This document shows positions 24,962 to 33,830 of a stretch of 64,000 bases of DNA, piece after piece; position 1 is the stretch's first letter, and the number at the start of each line of letters is the position of its first letter. Location: positions 62,001 to 126,000 of the forward strand of contig NZ_JAVDBT010000004.1 of assembly GCF_030848395.1 (NCBI RefSeq), written 5' to 3'. The DNA is from Pseudogemmobacter lacusdianii. Its GTDB lineage: Bacteria > Pseudomonadota > Alphaproteobacteria > Rhodobacterales > Rhodobacteraceae. Under the pieces are notes generated by a model that was not told where the DNA came from, searched no databases, and worked only from the letters and a program-made list of their open reading frames with translations. The position numbers and the translations under genes are program-made.

Positions 24962-25015
24962 AGGCCGGGGGGCAGCCCCCCGGACCCCCCGGAGTATTTG
25001 CCTCAAGATGAAAGG
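24962..25015. repeat. Dispersed intergenic element with GC-rich hairpin (copy A)
   Basis: A GGGGGGC-AG-CCCCCC palindrome and CGGACCCCCC are followed by a 21-base core at 24992-25012 (GAGTATTTG-CCT-CAAGATGAA). The core matches two copies near 32382-32429 with one to three differing bases. It lies between convergent gloA and ribD, where it could terminate both. Confidence 0.7.
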
Positions 25016-25031
25016 GGACGGGTGCTTTGGG

Positions 25032-26117
25032 TTAGAGCGACCAGAGAGTGAATTGGTCGGGGCCGAGGCTTTGGGTTTCGAGCCGCTTTAGTCTTGGGGC
25101 CTCGGATAGGGCGGTAAGGCCGAGGCGGCCCAGCGCTGCGGTGCCTTCGGCGCCGATCAGGCAACCGGCTTGGTAGAGAGCCAGTTCATCAACGAGATTG
25201 AGTGCGATGAGGCGGGCGGCGAGGGTGCCGCCGCCTTCGCAGAGGATACGGGTGACGCCTTCGGCGGCAAGGCGACGCAGCGCCTCGGTCAGGTTGAGAT
25301 GGCCGTCAGCCTCGGGGCATTCGATCAGGCGGGCACCGGTGTCTGCCCAAGATTTGCGGGCAGCGTCAGGGGCTTGTGGGCCATGCAGCAGCCAGACGGG
25401 GTGGTCTTTGGCGCTGCGGCCAAGGCGGCTGTCGGCATTGTGGCGCAACTGGCTGTCGATCAGCAGGCGCAACGGCTGGTGGCGGGCGCCAAGGCCGCGG
25501 ATGGTGAGGTCAGGGTCATCGGCGCAAGCGGTGCCGGAGCCCACGAGCACCGCATCATGCGTCATCCGCAGCATATGCACATGGGCGCGGGCCAGCGGGC
25601 CGGTAATCCAGCGGGAGTCGCCGGTGGCGGTGGCGATGCGGCCATCAAGCGTGGTGGCGAGCTTCAGCGTGACCAAGGGCAGGCCTTGGGTGACGCGTTT
25701 CAAAAAGCCCGCGTTAAGGCGTTGGGCTTCGGCGCTCAGGACGCCTTCGGCGACAGTGATCCCGGCGGCGCGCAACATGGCATGGCCGCGGCCGGCGACG
25801 CGCGCGTCAGGATCGGTGAGGGCGGTGACAACGCGGGCGACGCGGGCGCCGATCAAGCCTTTGGCGCAAGGAGGGGTTTTGCCGTGATGGGCGCAGGGCT
25901 CCAGCGTGACATAGGCGGTGGCGCCGCTCGCGTCTCCGGCTTGCGCCAAGGCCATGCGTTCGGCATGTGGGCGGCCGCCTTTTTGGGTGGTGCCACGGCC
26001 CAAAATCTGGCCGTCCTTCACGATCACGCAGCCCACCGAAGGGTTGGGCCAAGTCGTGCCCAAGCCCCGCGCGGCAAGGCGCAGGGCATGGGCCATATGG
26101 GTGATGTCGTCGCTCAC
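25032..26117 (-). CDS. ribD: Riboflavin biosynthesis bifunctional deaminase/reductase
   Basis: 361 residues. The deaminase domain (about 1-145) has zinc ligands H51-A-E53 and [11 protein letters not shown] (Cys75, Cys84). The C-terminal reductase domain (about 148-361) includes [13 protein letters not shown] and [14 protein letters not shown]. It performs two early steps of riboflavin synthesis from the GTP cyclohydrolase II product. Its start overlaps the nrdR stop by four bases (ATGA), the common alphaproteobacterial nrdR-ribD order. The rest of the rib operon is not downstream here; it ends against gloA. Confidence 0.95.
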   Translation of the reverse strand: MSDDITHMAHALRLAARGLGTTWPNPSVGCVIVKDGQILGRGTTQKGGRPHAERMALAQAGDASGATAYVTLEPCAHHGKTPPCAKGLIGARVARVVTALTDPDARVAGRGHAMLRAAGITVAEGVLSAEAQRLNAGFLKRVTQGLPLVTLKLATTLDGRIATATGDSRWITGPLARAHVHMLRMTHDAVLVGSGTACADDPDLTIRGLGARHQPLRLLIDSQLRHNADSRLGRSAKDHPVWLLHGPQAPDAARKSWADTGARLIECPEADGHLNLTEALRRLAAEGVTRILCEGGGTLAARLIALNLVDELALYQAGCLIGAEGTAALGRLGLTALSEAPRLKRLETQSLGPDQFTLWSL

Positions 26118-26581
26118 TCTTCCGGCTTTTCCCCGGGGCGCAGCTCACTCACAAAGCGGTCAAAATCGTCGGCCGCCTGGAAGTTCTTGTAAACGCTAGC
26201 AAAGCGCACATAGGCCACGGTGTCGATCCGCGCGAGGCTTTCCATCACGATATCGCCGATTTGCTTCGAGGGGATATCGGTCTCGCCCAAGGATTCCAGC
26301 CGGCGCACGATGCCAGAGATCATCTGGTCGATCCGCTCGGGGTCAATCGGGCGTTTTTGCATGGCGATGCGAATGGCGCGCTCCAGCTTGTCGCGGTCAA
26401 AATCTTCGCGCTTGTTGGAGGATTTGATCACGACGAGATCGCGCAGTTGGACCCGTTCGTAGGTGGTGAAGCGTCCCCCGCAGGCCGGGCAGAAGCGCCG
26501 GCGCCGAATGGAGACATGATCCTCGGCCGGCCGAGAATCCTTCACCTGGGTGTCGATGTTGCCACAAAATGGGCAGCGCAT
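26114..26581 (-). CDS. nrdR: Transcriptional repressor NrdR
   Basis: 155 residues from ATG 26581, with GAGGAGG upstream. A zinc ribbon (Cys3, Cys6, Cys31, Cys34; [18 protein letters not shown]) is followed by an ATP-cone at about 49-139 ([16 protein letters not shown]). NrdR senses ATP/dATP and represses ribonucleotide reductase genes by binding paired NrdR boxes; none was recognised in its own upstream region. It is translationally coupled to ribD. Confidence 0.96.
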   Translation of the reverse strand: MRCPFCGNIDTQVKDSRPAEDHVSIRRRRFCPACGGRFTTYERVQLRDLVVIKSSNKREDFDRDKLERAIRIAMQKRPIDPERIDQMISGIVRRLESLGETDIPSKQIGDIVMESLARIDTVAYVRFASVYKNFQAADDFDRFVSELRPGEKPEE

Positions 26582-26761
26582 TCGCCCCCTCCTCGCTTGT
26601 TGTAATTGGCCTGCCTCTAAGTCCGGGTGTGCCCCCGGTTCTTTGCACTGACTATAGAGGCGTGACAAGGATATGGGGAAGAAGGAAGTTGAGCCCCCAG
26701 CATATAGAGGCACAACTGTGGCGATAGAGACTCACGCCTGAGGGGGAGAGGGCCTTGCAGC

Positions 26762-27247
26762 CTAGTCGCAGCTCCAGGCCCAGGCTTGGTCAGCAAAGCT
26801 CCAGCATTGCCCATAAGCAACTTTGACGTCGTAGATAACGTCCAAAGATTGGCTGGCGCTGCCGGGATTGCAGGTGAGCGTGGTGAGCGTGGTCTCGCCC
26901 TGCCGCACGGTGACGCCAGCGGAAAGACCGCTTTGATCTTCGGGGTCGCGTTGGACCGAGGTCCAGACCTCGTAGCTGTGGCCATCATTGTAGAAGGTGA
27001 CGTTCTCCCAAATCGCGCTGCCGACGCCGGGCCAGGGCTGGAAGTCCAGATCGGGGGTCGTCTCCCAAAGCGACAGGTCGGGTTTGCCTTTGCGGCCAAA
27101 GGTATAGGCAAAGACATCCGCGCGGTCATCGAAGCAGATTTGCAGCTGCTTTTTGCCGATCTGGCAGCTGAAAATCTCGGTATCGGCGCCGCAATCGGCA
27201 AGGGCGGCCGAGGGGAGAAGGGCCAAGGTCAGAAGCAAGGCGCGCAT
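26762..27247 (-). CDS. Hypothetical secreted protein
   Basis: 161 residues. A clear signal peptide (MRALLLTLALLPSAALA) leaves a mature protein starting DCGADTEIF. Six Cys in the mature part (DCGAD, SCQIG, ICFDD, TCNPG, QCWSF, SCD) suggest disulfides in the periplasm. Aromatic, acidic beta-rich segments (TFYNDGHSYEVWTSVQRD) follow. I do not recognise the family. It lies downstream of hlyU, separated from it by a terminator, so it is probably its own unit. Confidence 0.7.
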   Translation of the reverse strand: MRALLLTLALLPSAALADCGADTEIFSCQIGKKQLQICFDDRADVFAYTFGRKGKPDLSLWETTPDLDFQPWPGVGSAIWENVTFYNDGHSYEVWTSVQRDPEDQSGLSAGVTVRQGETTLTTLTCNPGSASQSLDVIYDVKVAYGQCWSFADQAWAWSCD

Positions 27248-27275
27248 AAAAATGCCTGATATTCGAAGAAATGTT

Positions 27276-27305
27276 GAAAAAGGCCGCCCACGAGAGGCGG
27301 CCTTT
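27276..27305 (-). terminator. Rho-independent terminator after hlyU
   Basis: A perfect 10-base stem AAAGGCCGCC / GGCGGCCTTT with a 7-base loop. On the minus strand it ends in TTTTTC, 12 bases after the hlyU stop. Confidence 0.85.
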
Positions 27306-27316
27306 GAAATGCGGAT

Positions 27317-27586
27317 CTAGCCGAAGAGGCGGTCGCCCTGCTCGTCGATGAGCTGCTTGGCTTTGGATTGCGAGATTGCGACGGCTTGATTCAAAGAGGC
27401 CATCGTGTCGGCGCGGATCAGCTCGTGGGTTTTGCCGTCTTTTTCGATCTTGGCGGCGACGCGGAAATGGCCGCCTTCCTTGATTGGGTTCGGGGTGATG
27501 GAAAAGTCTTTGTAGGTCTCGGCCGCTGTGGCAGGGGCCGAAGCCGCAGAGGATTTTGAACCGAAAAGCCATGAAAACAGAGACAT
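27317..27586 (-). CDS. HlyU-family transcriptional activator-like protein
   Basis: 89 residues from ATG 27586, with AGGAGGCC upstream. MSLFSWLFGSK leads into YKDFSITPNPIKEGGHFRV and KIEKDGKTHELIRADTMASL, typical of the short HlyU family widespread in Rhodobacterales. Vibrio HlyU (a different, ArsR-type protein) activates haemolysin; the role of this short family is unclear, so the family name should not be read as a virulence function. It follows the rpoD-linked hypothetical gene by eight bases and ends at a terminator. Confidence 0.75.
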   Translation of the reverse strand: MSLFSWLFGSKSSAASAPATAAETYKDFSITPNPIKEGGHFRVAAKIEKDGKTHELIRADTMASLNQAVAISQSKAKQLIDEQGDRLFG

Positions 27587-27594
27587 GCGGCCTC

Positions 27595-27960
27595 CTATGT
27601 CTCTTGCAGAACGAAAGCCAACCAGCGGTCGGCCATGTCGGCGTCGCTCAGGCGCAGGGTGACTTCGCCCGCTTTGGTCAGGCGGGCTTGGGCGAATTCT
27701 GCCATCGCAGCTTCCACGGTCAGCTTGCCGCGGCGCAGCTCGGGCTTGCGGATATAGGCCAGCACCCATTCGTCATTCGGCACGGCCGCGAAGCAGAACT
27801 CCTCACCGCGCAGAATGCGCAGGCTGTTGAGAAAGCCCTGCTCATGGGCGAGCAGCTCATAATCGGGATGGGCAGAGAAACGTTCGACCAAAACATCGAA
27901 GGCCGCTTGGGCCTTCGATGAAATGATTTCGTCACGCAATTCAGCGATTTGCATGGCCAC
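27595..27960 (-). CDS. Conserved hypothetical protein downstream of rpoD
   Basis: 121 residues if GTG 27960 is used (119 from ATG 27954); neither start has a good ribosome site. The start is two bases beyond the rpoD stop, so translation may be coupled. The sequence is soluble and mixed alpha/beta (ELRDEIISSKAQAAFDVLVE, EWVLAYIRKPELRRGKL). No motif is recognised. Its tight spacing with rpoD upstream and hlyU downstream suggests one operon ending at the 27276-27305 terminator. Confidence 0.65.
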   Translation of the reverse strand: MAMQIAELRDEIISSKAQAAFDVLVERFSAHPDYELLAHEQGFLNSLRILRGEEFCFAAVPNDEWVLAYIRKPELRRGKLTVEAAMAEFAQARLTKAGEVTLRLSDADMADRWLAFVLQET

Positions 27961-27962
27961 GC

Positions 27963-29963
27963 TTACTGATCAAGGAAGCTGCGCAGCTTGCGCGAGCGGG
28001 ACGGGTGTTTGAGCTTGCGCAAAGCCTTGGCTTCGATCTGGCGGATCCGTTCGCGGGTGACCGAGAACTGCTGGCCGACTTCTTCCAAAGTGTGATCGGT
28101 GTTCATGCCGATGCCGAAACGCATCCGCAGAACCCGCTCTTCGCGCGGCGTCAGCGAGGCCAGAACGCGGGTCGTGGTTTCCTTCAGGTTCTCCTGAATG
28201 GCGGAATCCAGCGGCAGGATCGCGTTTTTGTCTTCGATGAAGTCGCCGAGTTGGCTGTCTTCTTCGTCGCCGATCGGAGTTTCCAGCGAGATCGGTTCCT
28301 TGGCGATCTTCATCACCTTGCGAACCTTCTCCAGCGGCATTTGCAGCTTTTCGGCCAGTTCTTCCGGGGTCGGCTCGCGGCCGATCTCGTGCAGCATCTG
28401 GCGACCGGTACGCACCAGCTTGTTGATCGTCTCGATCATATGCACCGGAATCCGGATGGTGCGGGCCTGATCGGCGATCGAGCGGGTGATGGCCTGACGG
28501 ATCCACCATGTTGCATAAGTGCTAAACTTATAGCCGCGACGATATTCGAACTTATCCACGGCCTTCATCAGGCCGATGTTACCTTCCTGAATAAGATCAA
28601 GGAATTGCAGGCCGCGGTTCGTGTATTTCTTGGCGATGGAGATCACGAGCCGGAGGTTCGCTTCTACCATTTCCTTCTTGGCCTGACGGGCTTCTTTCTC
28701 GCCCTTCTGGACCTGATTCACGATGCGGCGGAATTCGCCGATATCCACGCCGATATATTGGCCGACCTGCGCCATCTCATTGCGCAGCTCTTCAATCGCG
28801 GGGCGCGATTTTTCCATCAGCACTTGCCAGCCGCGGCCCGATTTATCGGCCATACGGTCCAGCCAGGACGGATCCAGCTCATAGCCCTGATAGGCGTCGA
28901 TGAATTCGCGGCGGTTGATGCGGGCGTTATCGGCCAGCTTCACCATGCCCGAGTTGATCGACATGATCCGCTTGTTGATGCCGTAGAGCTGGTCGATCAG
29001 CGCCTCGATCCGGCTGTTGTTCAGGTGCAACTCGTTCACCAGCAACACGATTTCCGAACGCAGCTTTTGGTAAGCCGCCTCTTCCGTGGTGCTGAACCGG
29101 CTGGACGAAGACAAAGCGGCATTCATCCGGCTTTGCTGCATCTCGGCCAGATTGGCATAGTCGCGCGCGATGATTTCCAAGGTTTCCAGAACCTTGGGCT
29201 TCAGCGCCGCTTCCATCGCAGCCAGCGACATGTTCGAGGCTTCATCATCCTCGTCATCGCTTTCTTCGCGCATCAAAGGATTGCCGTCGGCATCCATCTC
29301 CGGCTCATCGCCGCTGGACGAGGGCCGCGGGGCAGGGCCGCCCACTGCCATCTCGTCGAGATTGGGGCCGTCCATATCTTCTTCGCCGTCCAAGGAGCGG
29401 CCGAAGGTCGCTTCCAAGTCGATGACGTCGCGCAGAAGGATGTCTTCCGACAAAAGTTCGTCGCGCCAAATGGTGATGGCTTGGAAGGTCAGCGGGCTTT
29501 CGCAAAGCCCGGCGATCATCGTATTGCGGCCGGCCTCGATCCGCTTGGCGATGGCGATCTCGCCCTCGCGGCTGAGAAGCTCAACCGAGCCCATCTCACG
29601 CAGATACATCCGCACCGGGTCATCGGTGCGGTCGAGCGTCTCGGTCGTGGCGCCAGCCAATGCGACCTCACGAGAGCCAGAGCCGGTCTCGACCAGATCG
29701 CCGGTCAGAGCGGGTTCACCCTCTTCGACCTCTTCGTCTTCGATGACGTTGATGCCCATTTCCGAGAGCATCGACATGACATCCTCGATCTGTTCCGAGG
29801 ACACCTGTTCAGGCGGCATATGCTGGTTCAGCTGGTCGTAAGTGATGTAGCCGCGCTCTTTGGCGTCGGCGATCATCTTCTTAACGGCTGCCTGGCTCAT
29901 ATCCAGCGAGACATCCGCTTCGTCGGTGTCAGGCTTGGAATCGTCGGCGTCCTTGAGGGCCAT
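27963..29963 (-). CDS. rpoD: RNA polymerase primary sigma factor (sigma-70)
   Basis: 666 residues. Region 1.1 is at the N-terminus ([20 protein letters not shown]). Region 1.2 follows ([20 protein letters not shown]). A long acidic non-conserved insert follows, with DEDDEASN. Region 2 has [20 protein letters not shown] (the 2.3/2.4 -10 recognition helix), and region 4.2 has [18 protein letters not shown]. It directs housekeeping transcription. dnaG lies 136 bases upstream on the same strand, the usual macromolecular-synthesis arrangement. Confidence 0.97.
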   Translation of the reverse strand: MALKDADDSKPDTDEADVSLDMSQAAVKKMIADAKERGYITYDQLNQHMPPEQVSSEQIEDVMSMLSEMGINVIEDEEVEEGEPALTGDLVETGSGSREVALAGATTETLDRTDDPVRMYLREMGSVELLSREGEIAIAKRIEAGRNTMIAGLCESPLTFQAITIWRDELLSEDILLRDVIDLEATFGRSLDGEEDMDGPNLDEMAVGGPAPRPSSSGDEPEMDADGNPLMREESDDEDDEASNMSLAAMEAALKPKVLETLEIIARDYANLAEMQQSRMNAALSSSSRFSTTEEAAYQKLRSEIVLLVNELHLNNSRIEALIDQLYGINKRIMSINSGMVKLADNARINRREFIDAYQGYELDPSWLDRMADKSGRGWQVLMEKSRPAIEELRNEMAQVGQYIGVDIGEFRRIVNQVQKGEKEARQAKKEMVEANLRLVISIAKKYTNRGLQFLDLIQEGNIGLMKAVDKFEYRRGYKFSTYATWWIRQAITRSIADQARTIRIPVHMIETINKLVRTGRQMLHEIGREPTPEELAEKLQMPLEKVRKVMKIAKEPISLETPIGDEEDSQLGDFIEDKNAILPLDSAIQENLKETTTRVLASLTPREERVLRMRFGIGMNTDHTLEEVGQQFSVTRERIRQIEAKALRKLKHPSRSRKLRSFLDQ

Positions 29964-30099
29964 GCTTGCTCCTGCAGGTGCGAATCAGTTCGGGCTTTGG
30001 GATCAATACCGCGAATCATGGACGAGGGCATCCCGAATCACCCCCGATTACGCGGCATTCTGTTGGCTAAATGACGGAAAACTCGCGAATCATACGTTC

Positions 30100-32289
30100 T
30101 CAGTCCCTTGAGCGGCCTCCGCGGGTGAAGTCGATCTCCGCGTCCATCTTGCGTTTGCGTTCCAACTCTTCACGATCCAGCTCAATTCCATTGGAGGCGA
30201 GAATCGCCTCGGTCTTTTGTTCCTGCGGGCCGCGGGCGGCCGAGAGGCGTGCTTCGGCGGCCTTGCCAAGGCGCCAAGTCAGGCCCTCATCGACCAGACC
30301 TTCTACGTCTTTTTCGGCCTCGGCCAGTTCGGCCTGATGCGCGCGATCAGCTTGCAGCCGCGCCAGCGCCTCTTCGACGCAGGCGGCGGCGAATTCTTCA
30401 TCGGCCTGGGGGTCCGGGCGCGGTCGCAAGGCGGGGCTGATCCGGACATGGGGATTTTGCAAGAGCCGGTCAAGGGCCTCTGGACTGTCGGCACGCACAA
30501 GGTCCGAGCAATCAGGGGCATGGCCGTGGGTCAAAACAAGGCTCAGCAGACGGTTGCGGTCGTCCGAGCTGAATTCGATCCGCTCAAGGGCGGTCTCAAA
30601 ACGGGGGATCAGCTGCGGCAAGCGCAAAAGCGTGGCCAGAATGACCGCCTCGCGCAGGGCATTGGCGGGCTCGGTGGCGGTGGTGATGTAAGAGGCGCGG
30701 GCACTTTCGGTGGGCATCGGCTCGGGCGCCGCGCGCTTTTGGCCCGGCTTCCAAGGGCGCTCTTGCCGCGGCGGGCGGGCCGGGCGCTCTTGCCGCGCGG
30801 GGCGTGCAGGCTTTGCCGGCTCAAAGGACGGCATCTCAATTTCGATGTCGCGCGGATCATAGCCCCAGTCTGGGCCTTCGGCCTGCCATGCGCGGTCGTC
30901 TTCAGGATAGCTGGACGGTGGCGGCGCCCAGTCGCGATCGTCCATCGGGGCGCTGTATGGCGCATTGCGCGGAGCGGCTTGCCCCCAGCGCGGCGCATCG
31001 CCACGACGGCCAATCGTCTGATCGAGCAGGGTGGAAAGCTCGTCTGCGTAATAGCCGCGGATGACCGGATCCTTGATCTTGTCGATCGATTGGCCAAGGG
31101 CGACTTCCAAAGCCGCCTTCCGCTCGGGGCTGTCGAAGACCTTGGCTTCGGTCTCGCGCTGCCAAATCAGCCGCACCATCGGCTGTGCGGCATCCAAGAC
31201 CTGCTGCATGGCGGCGGGGCCTTGGGCTTGCAAAAGGTCATCTGGGTCTTGGCCGTCGGGCAGCAAAGCAAAGCGCAAAGCCTTGCCGGCTTCAAGCAGC
31301 GGCAGGGCCAGATCGACCACGCGGAGCCCGGCGCGAATACCGGCCTTATCGCCGTCCAAAGCGATCACGGGTTCATTCGAGATCCGCCAAATCAGCCGCA
31401 GCTGATCTTCCGTGACGGCCGTGCCCAAAGGCGCGACGGCGGCGGTGAAACCGGCCTCGGAAAGCGCGATCACATCCATATAGCCTTCGGCCACGATGAG
31501 CCGCTGGCCCTTGCCCGCCGCTTCCCGCGCGGGGGAGAGGTTAAAGAGGTTGCGGCCCTTGTCGAAAAGCTCGGTCTCGGGGCCGTTGAGGTATTTCGCC
31601 CGGGCATTGGGATCGAGACTGCGGCCGCCAAGGCTGATCGCCCGGCCCCGCGCATCGCGGATCGGAAAGATGATGCGGCTGTGGAAGCGGTCGTAAAACC
31701 GGCCAGAGTCGGTCTTGGCCACGACGCCCGAGGCGACCATGAGCTCATGGCTGATCCCCTTTGCCGCCAAAGCCTCGATCACCGCTTGTGCGTTGTCCGG
31801 GGCCCAGCCAATGCCCCAACGCTCCCAAGCGGGCTCGCCCAAGCGGCGTTTTTCGGTCAGGTATTTTCGCGCTGCCGCCCCGGCACCGGTCTTCAGCTGG
31901 AGGCGGTAGAATTTGATCGCCTCTTCGACGACCTCGGCCAGCTGCGTGCGCCGATCGGCTTTTTCCGCCGCGCGCGGATCGCGGGCGGGCATGGTCATGC
32001 CAGCCTCACGGGCCAGCTCTTCCACGGCCTCCATGAAGGAAAGGTTGCCGTTTTCCTTGATGAAGGTCAGCGCATCGCCTTTGGCCTGACAGCCAAAACA
32101 ATAGTAAAACCCCTTGCGGTCATCGACATGGAAAGAGGCGGATTTTTCCTGATGGAACGGGCAGGGTGACCACCAATCGCCTTTGGCCATATTGGATTTG
32201 CGCATGTCCCACGTGACCTTCCGACCAACAACGGCGGAAAGCGAAACGCGGCTGCGCAGCTCGTCAAGGAATCCCGGTGGCAAAGACAT
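30100..32289 (-). CDS. dnaG: DNA primase
   Basis: 729 residues. A CHC2 zinc finger (Cys43, His46, Cys64, Cys67; SPCPFHQEKSASFHV, YYCFGCQAKGD) is followed by the primase core and a Toprim domain (IVAEGYMDVIALSEAGF, VIALDGDKAG). A Pro/Arg-rich linker near 495-530 (RPARQERPARPPRQERPWKP) precedes the C-terminal DnaB-interaction region, which makes it longer than the E. coli enzyme. It makes RNA primers at the replication fork. Upstream lies an inverted pair of the intergenic element. Confidence 0.96.
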   Translation of the reverse strand: MSLPPGFLDELRSRVSLSAVVGRKVTWDMRKSNMAKGDWWSPCPFHQEKSASFHVDDRKGFYYCFGCQAKGDALTFIKENGNLSFMEAVEELAREAGMTMPARDPRAAEKADRRTQLAEVVEEAIKFYRLQLKTGAGAAARKYLTEKRRLGEPAWERWGIGWAPDNAQAVIEALAAKGISHELMVASGVVAKTDSGRFYDRFHSRIIFPIRDARGRAISLGGRSLDPNARAKYLNGPETELFDKGRNLFNLSPAREAAGKGQRLIVAEGYMDVIALSEAGFTAAVAPLGTAVTEDQLRLIWRISNEPVIALDGDKAGIRAGLRVVDLALPLLEAGKALRFALLPDGQDPDDLLQAQGPAAMQQVLDAAQPMVRLIWQRETEAKVFDSPERKAALEVALGQSIDKIKDPVIRGYYADELSTLLDQTIGRRGDAPRWGQAAPRNAPYSAPMDDRDWAPPPSSYPEDDRAWQAEGPDWGYDPRDIEIEMPSFEPAKPARPARQERPARPPRQERPWKPGQKRAAPEPMPTESARASYITTATEPANALREAVILATLLRLPQLIPRFETALERIEFSSDDRNRLLSLVLTHGHAPDCSDLVRADSPEALDRLLQNPHVRISPALRPRPDPQADEEFAAACVEEALARLQADRAHQAELAEAEKDVEGLVDEGLTWRLGKAAEARLSAARGPQEQKTEAILASNGIELDREELERKRKMDAEIDFTRGGRSRD

Positions 32290-32381
32290 GGGTCAGATAT
32301 GGGCTTTTGCGGCGCCTCTGTCGAGAGTTGACGCAAGGGGCCGTGAAGGTGGTGGCTGTGGATAGTTATGAGATGAAAGAT

Positions 32382-32429
32382 GAGTATTTAGATCAAGATG
32401 AAGGGGCTTTCATCTTGACCCAAATACTC
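32382..32429. repeat. Inverted pair of the dispersed intergenic element (copies B and C)
   Basis: The 21-base arms 32382-32402 and 32409-32429 are inverted copies with 19 matching positions and a 6-base spacer (GGGGCT). Each arm matches copy A near 24992. The pair could form a long hairpin in RNA or cruciform DNA. It lies between dnaG and the PuuB-like gene. Confidence 0.8.
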
Positions 32430-32451
32430 CGGGGGGCGTCCATTGAGTTCG

Positions 32452-32473
32452 CCATTGGTTCGAGAACCAATGG
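32452..32473. repeat. Perfect palindrome downstream of the amine oxidase gene
   Basis: CCATTGGTTC-GA-GAACCAATGG is a perfect 10-base inverted repeat 47 bases after the PuuB-like stop codon. It may fold as a 3' hairpin of the long minus-strand operon. There is no T-run. Confidence 0.55.
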
Positions 32474-32519
32474 ACGACGGGGCTGGCCCCCGCTCTTCGT
32501 TCCGGCCCTCGCCCCTTGC

Positions 32520-33830
32520 TTAAAAACCAAGCCGGTCGCGCATGGAATACCAGCTCATCGCGGCGACGAGGAGCGGCCAGCGCAAGAGGGCGCCGCCGGG
32601 GAAGCGGCTTTGCGGCAGTTGTGCCATCACATCGAACCCGGCCGAGCGGCCAGCGGCGGCTTCGGCCATCAGCTTGCCGGCAAGGCTTGCCAGCGCCACG
32701 CCGTGCCCCGAATAGCCCGAGGCGGAAAGCACATTGGGCTGAGGGCTGGTGAAGCAGGGCATGCGGTTCAGCGTGATCGCCAAAGTGCCGCCCCAAGCAT
32801 AGTCGATCTTGGTGTCTTTGAGTTGAGGATAGACCTCAAGCATCGGTTTCGACACGGTTTTCACCAAGTCAGGGAAGCGGTAGCCATAGCTTTCGCCGCC
32901 GCCGAAAAGGAGGCGATTGTCGGAAGAGAGCCGCCAGTAATTCACCACGAATTTGGTGTCATGCACCGCGATCGGGCGGGACAGCACATCTTTCGCGCGA
33001 TCCCCCAAAGGCTCGGTCGCAAGGATGAAGTTGTTGATCGGCATGACATTTGCCGCGATCTTCGGCTCTAGCCCGCCGAGATAGCCATTGCCCGCCAAAA
33101 GCACGGTGCCGCAGGTGACCACGCCCGAGGCGGTGACGACTTGCGGCTTTGGACCTTGGCGGATCTCGAGCACCTCACTGCCTTCATGGAGCCGCGCGCC
33201 CGCGGCGCTGGCCGCTTTGGCAAGGCCGATCGCATAGTTCAGCGGATGGATATGGGCCCCGCCGTGATCGATCTCGCCGCCTTTGTAGACGGGCGAGCCG
33301 ATCAGGGCGCGGATGCCGTTTTGATCCAAAGGCTCAATCTGGTCATAGCCGTAATCACGCTGAAGTTTCTCAGCATAATCATGGGTATGGCGGACCTCGG
33401 CCTCACTCCAGCAGGCATGCGCGATGCCGGGTTTCCAATCGGTGCCGGGCATAGCGTGGCGCTGGATAAGGTCATGCACCAAGGCTTTGGCGTCTTGCGC
33501 AAGGGTCCAAAGCTGCTGCGCCGCCTCGCGCCCCACGGCCTTTTCGACCCAGATCTGGTCCTGCCGCTGGCCCGATCCGACCTGCCCGCCATTGCGCCCC
33601 GAGGCGCCAAAGCCGACGCGATGCGCCTCGAGCAGGATCACCGACAGGCCCTTTTCGGCGGCATGTAACGCCGCCGAAAGCCCGGTGTAACCGCCGCCGA
33701 CGATGCAGATATCGGCCGTAGCCTCGCCCTGCAAAGGGGCGAAGCGGTGCAGCGGCTCGGCAGTCGCGGCATAGTAGCTGGGCGGGTATTCCCCCGCCCG
33801 GTCATTGGCGTGCAAAAGGTTCAATGCCAT
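32520..33830 (-). CDS. FAD-dependent amine oxidoreductase, PuuB-like (gamma-glutamyl-amine oxidase)
   Basis: 436 residues of the DAO family. The FAD-binding motif ADICIVGGGYTGLSAA is near 39-54, with GFGASGRNGGQVGSG after it and the C-terminal ASGYSGHGVALASLAG. YPPSYYAATAEP at the N-terminus is typical of gamma-glutamylputrescine oxidase. It would oxidise a gamma-glutamylated amine to an aldehyde. It overlaps the stop of a PuuA-like ligase (TGATG), which supports this role. The exact amine is unknown; no PuuC aldehyde dehydrogenase is in the window. Confidence 0.85.
   Translation of the reverse strand: MALNLLHANDRAGEYPPSYYAATAEPLHRFAPLQGEATADICIVGGGYTGLSAALHAAEKGLSVILLEAHRVGFGASGRNGGQVGSGQRQDQIWVEKAVGREAAQQLWTLAQDAKALVHDLIQRHAMPGTDWKPGIAHACWSEAEVRHTHDYAEKLQRDYGYDQIEPLDQNGIRALIGSPVYKGGEIDHGGAHIHPLNYAIGLAKAASAAGARLHEGSEVLEIRQGPKPQVVTASGVVTCGTVLLAGNGYLGGLEPKIAANVMPINNFILATEPLGDRAKDVLSRPIAVHDTKFVVNYWRLSSDNRLLFGGGESYGYRFPDLVKTVSKPMLEVYPQLKDTKIDYAWGGTLAITLNRMPCFTSPQPNVLSASGYSGHGVALASLAGKLMAEAAAGRSAGFDVMAQLPQSRFPGGALLRWPLLVAAMSWYSMRDRLGF

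Noticed and set aside
26655-26711. TATAGAGGC repeated upstream of nrdR, possible NrdR boxes
   Set aside because: The copies are only nine bases long, 48 bases apart, and do not match the ACACTATATATTGTGT-like NrdR consensus. They may be promoter parts.
28005-32169. Two long plus-strand frames opposite rpoD and dnaG
   Set aside because: Both are antisense to essential genes with full motif sets. They show no domain pattern.
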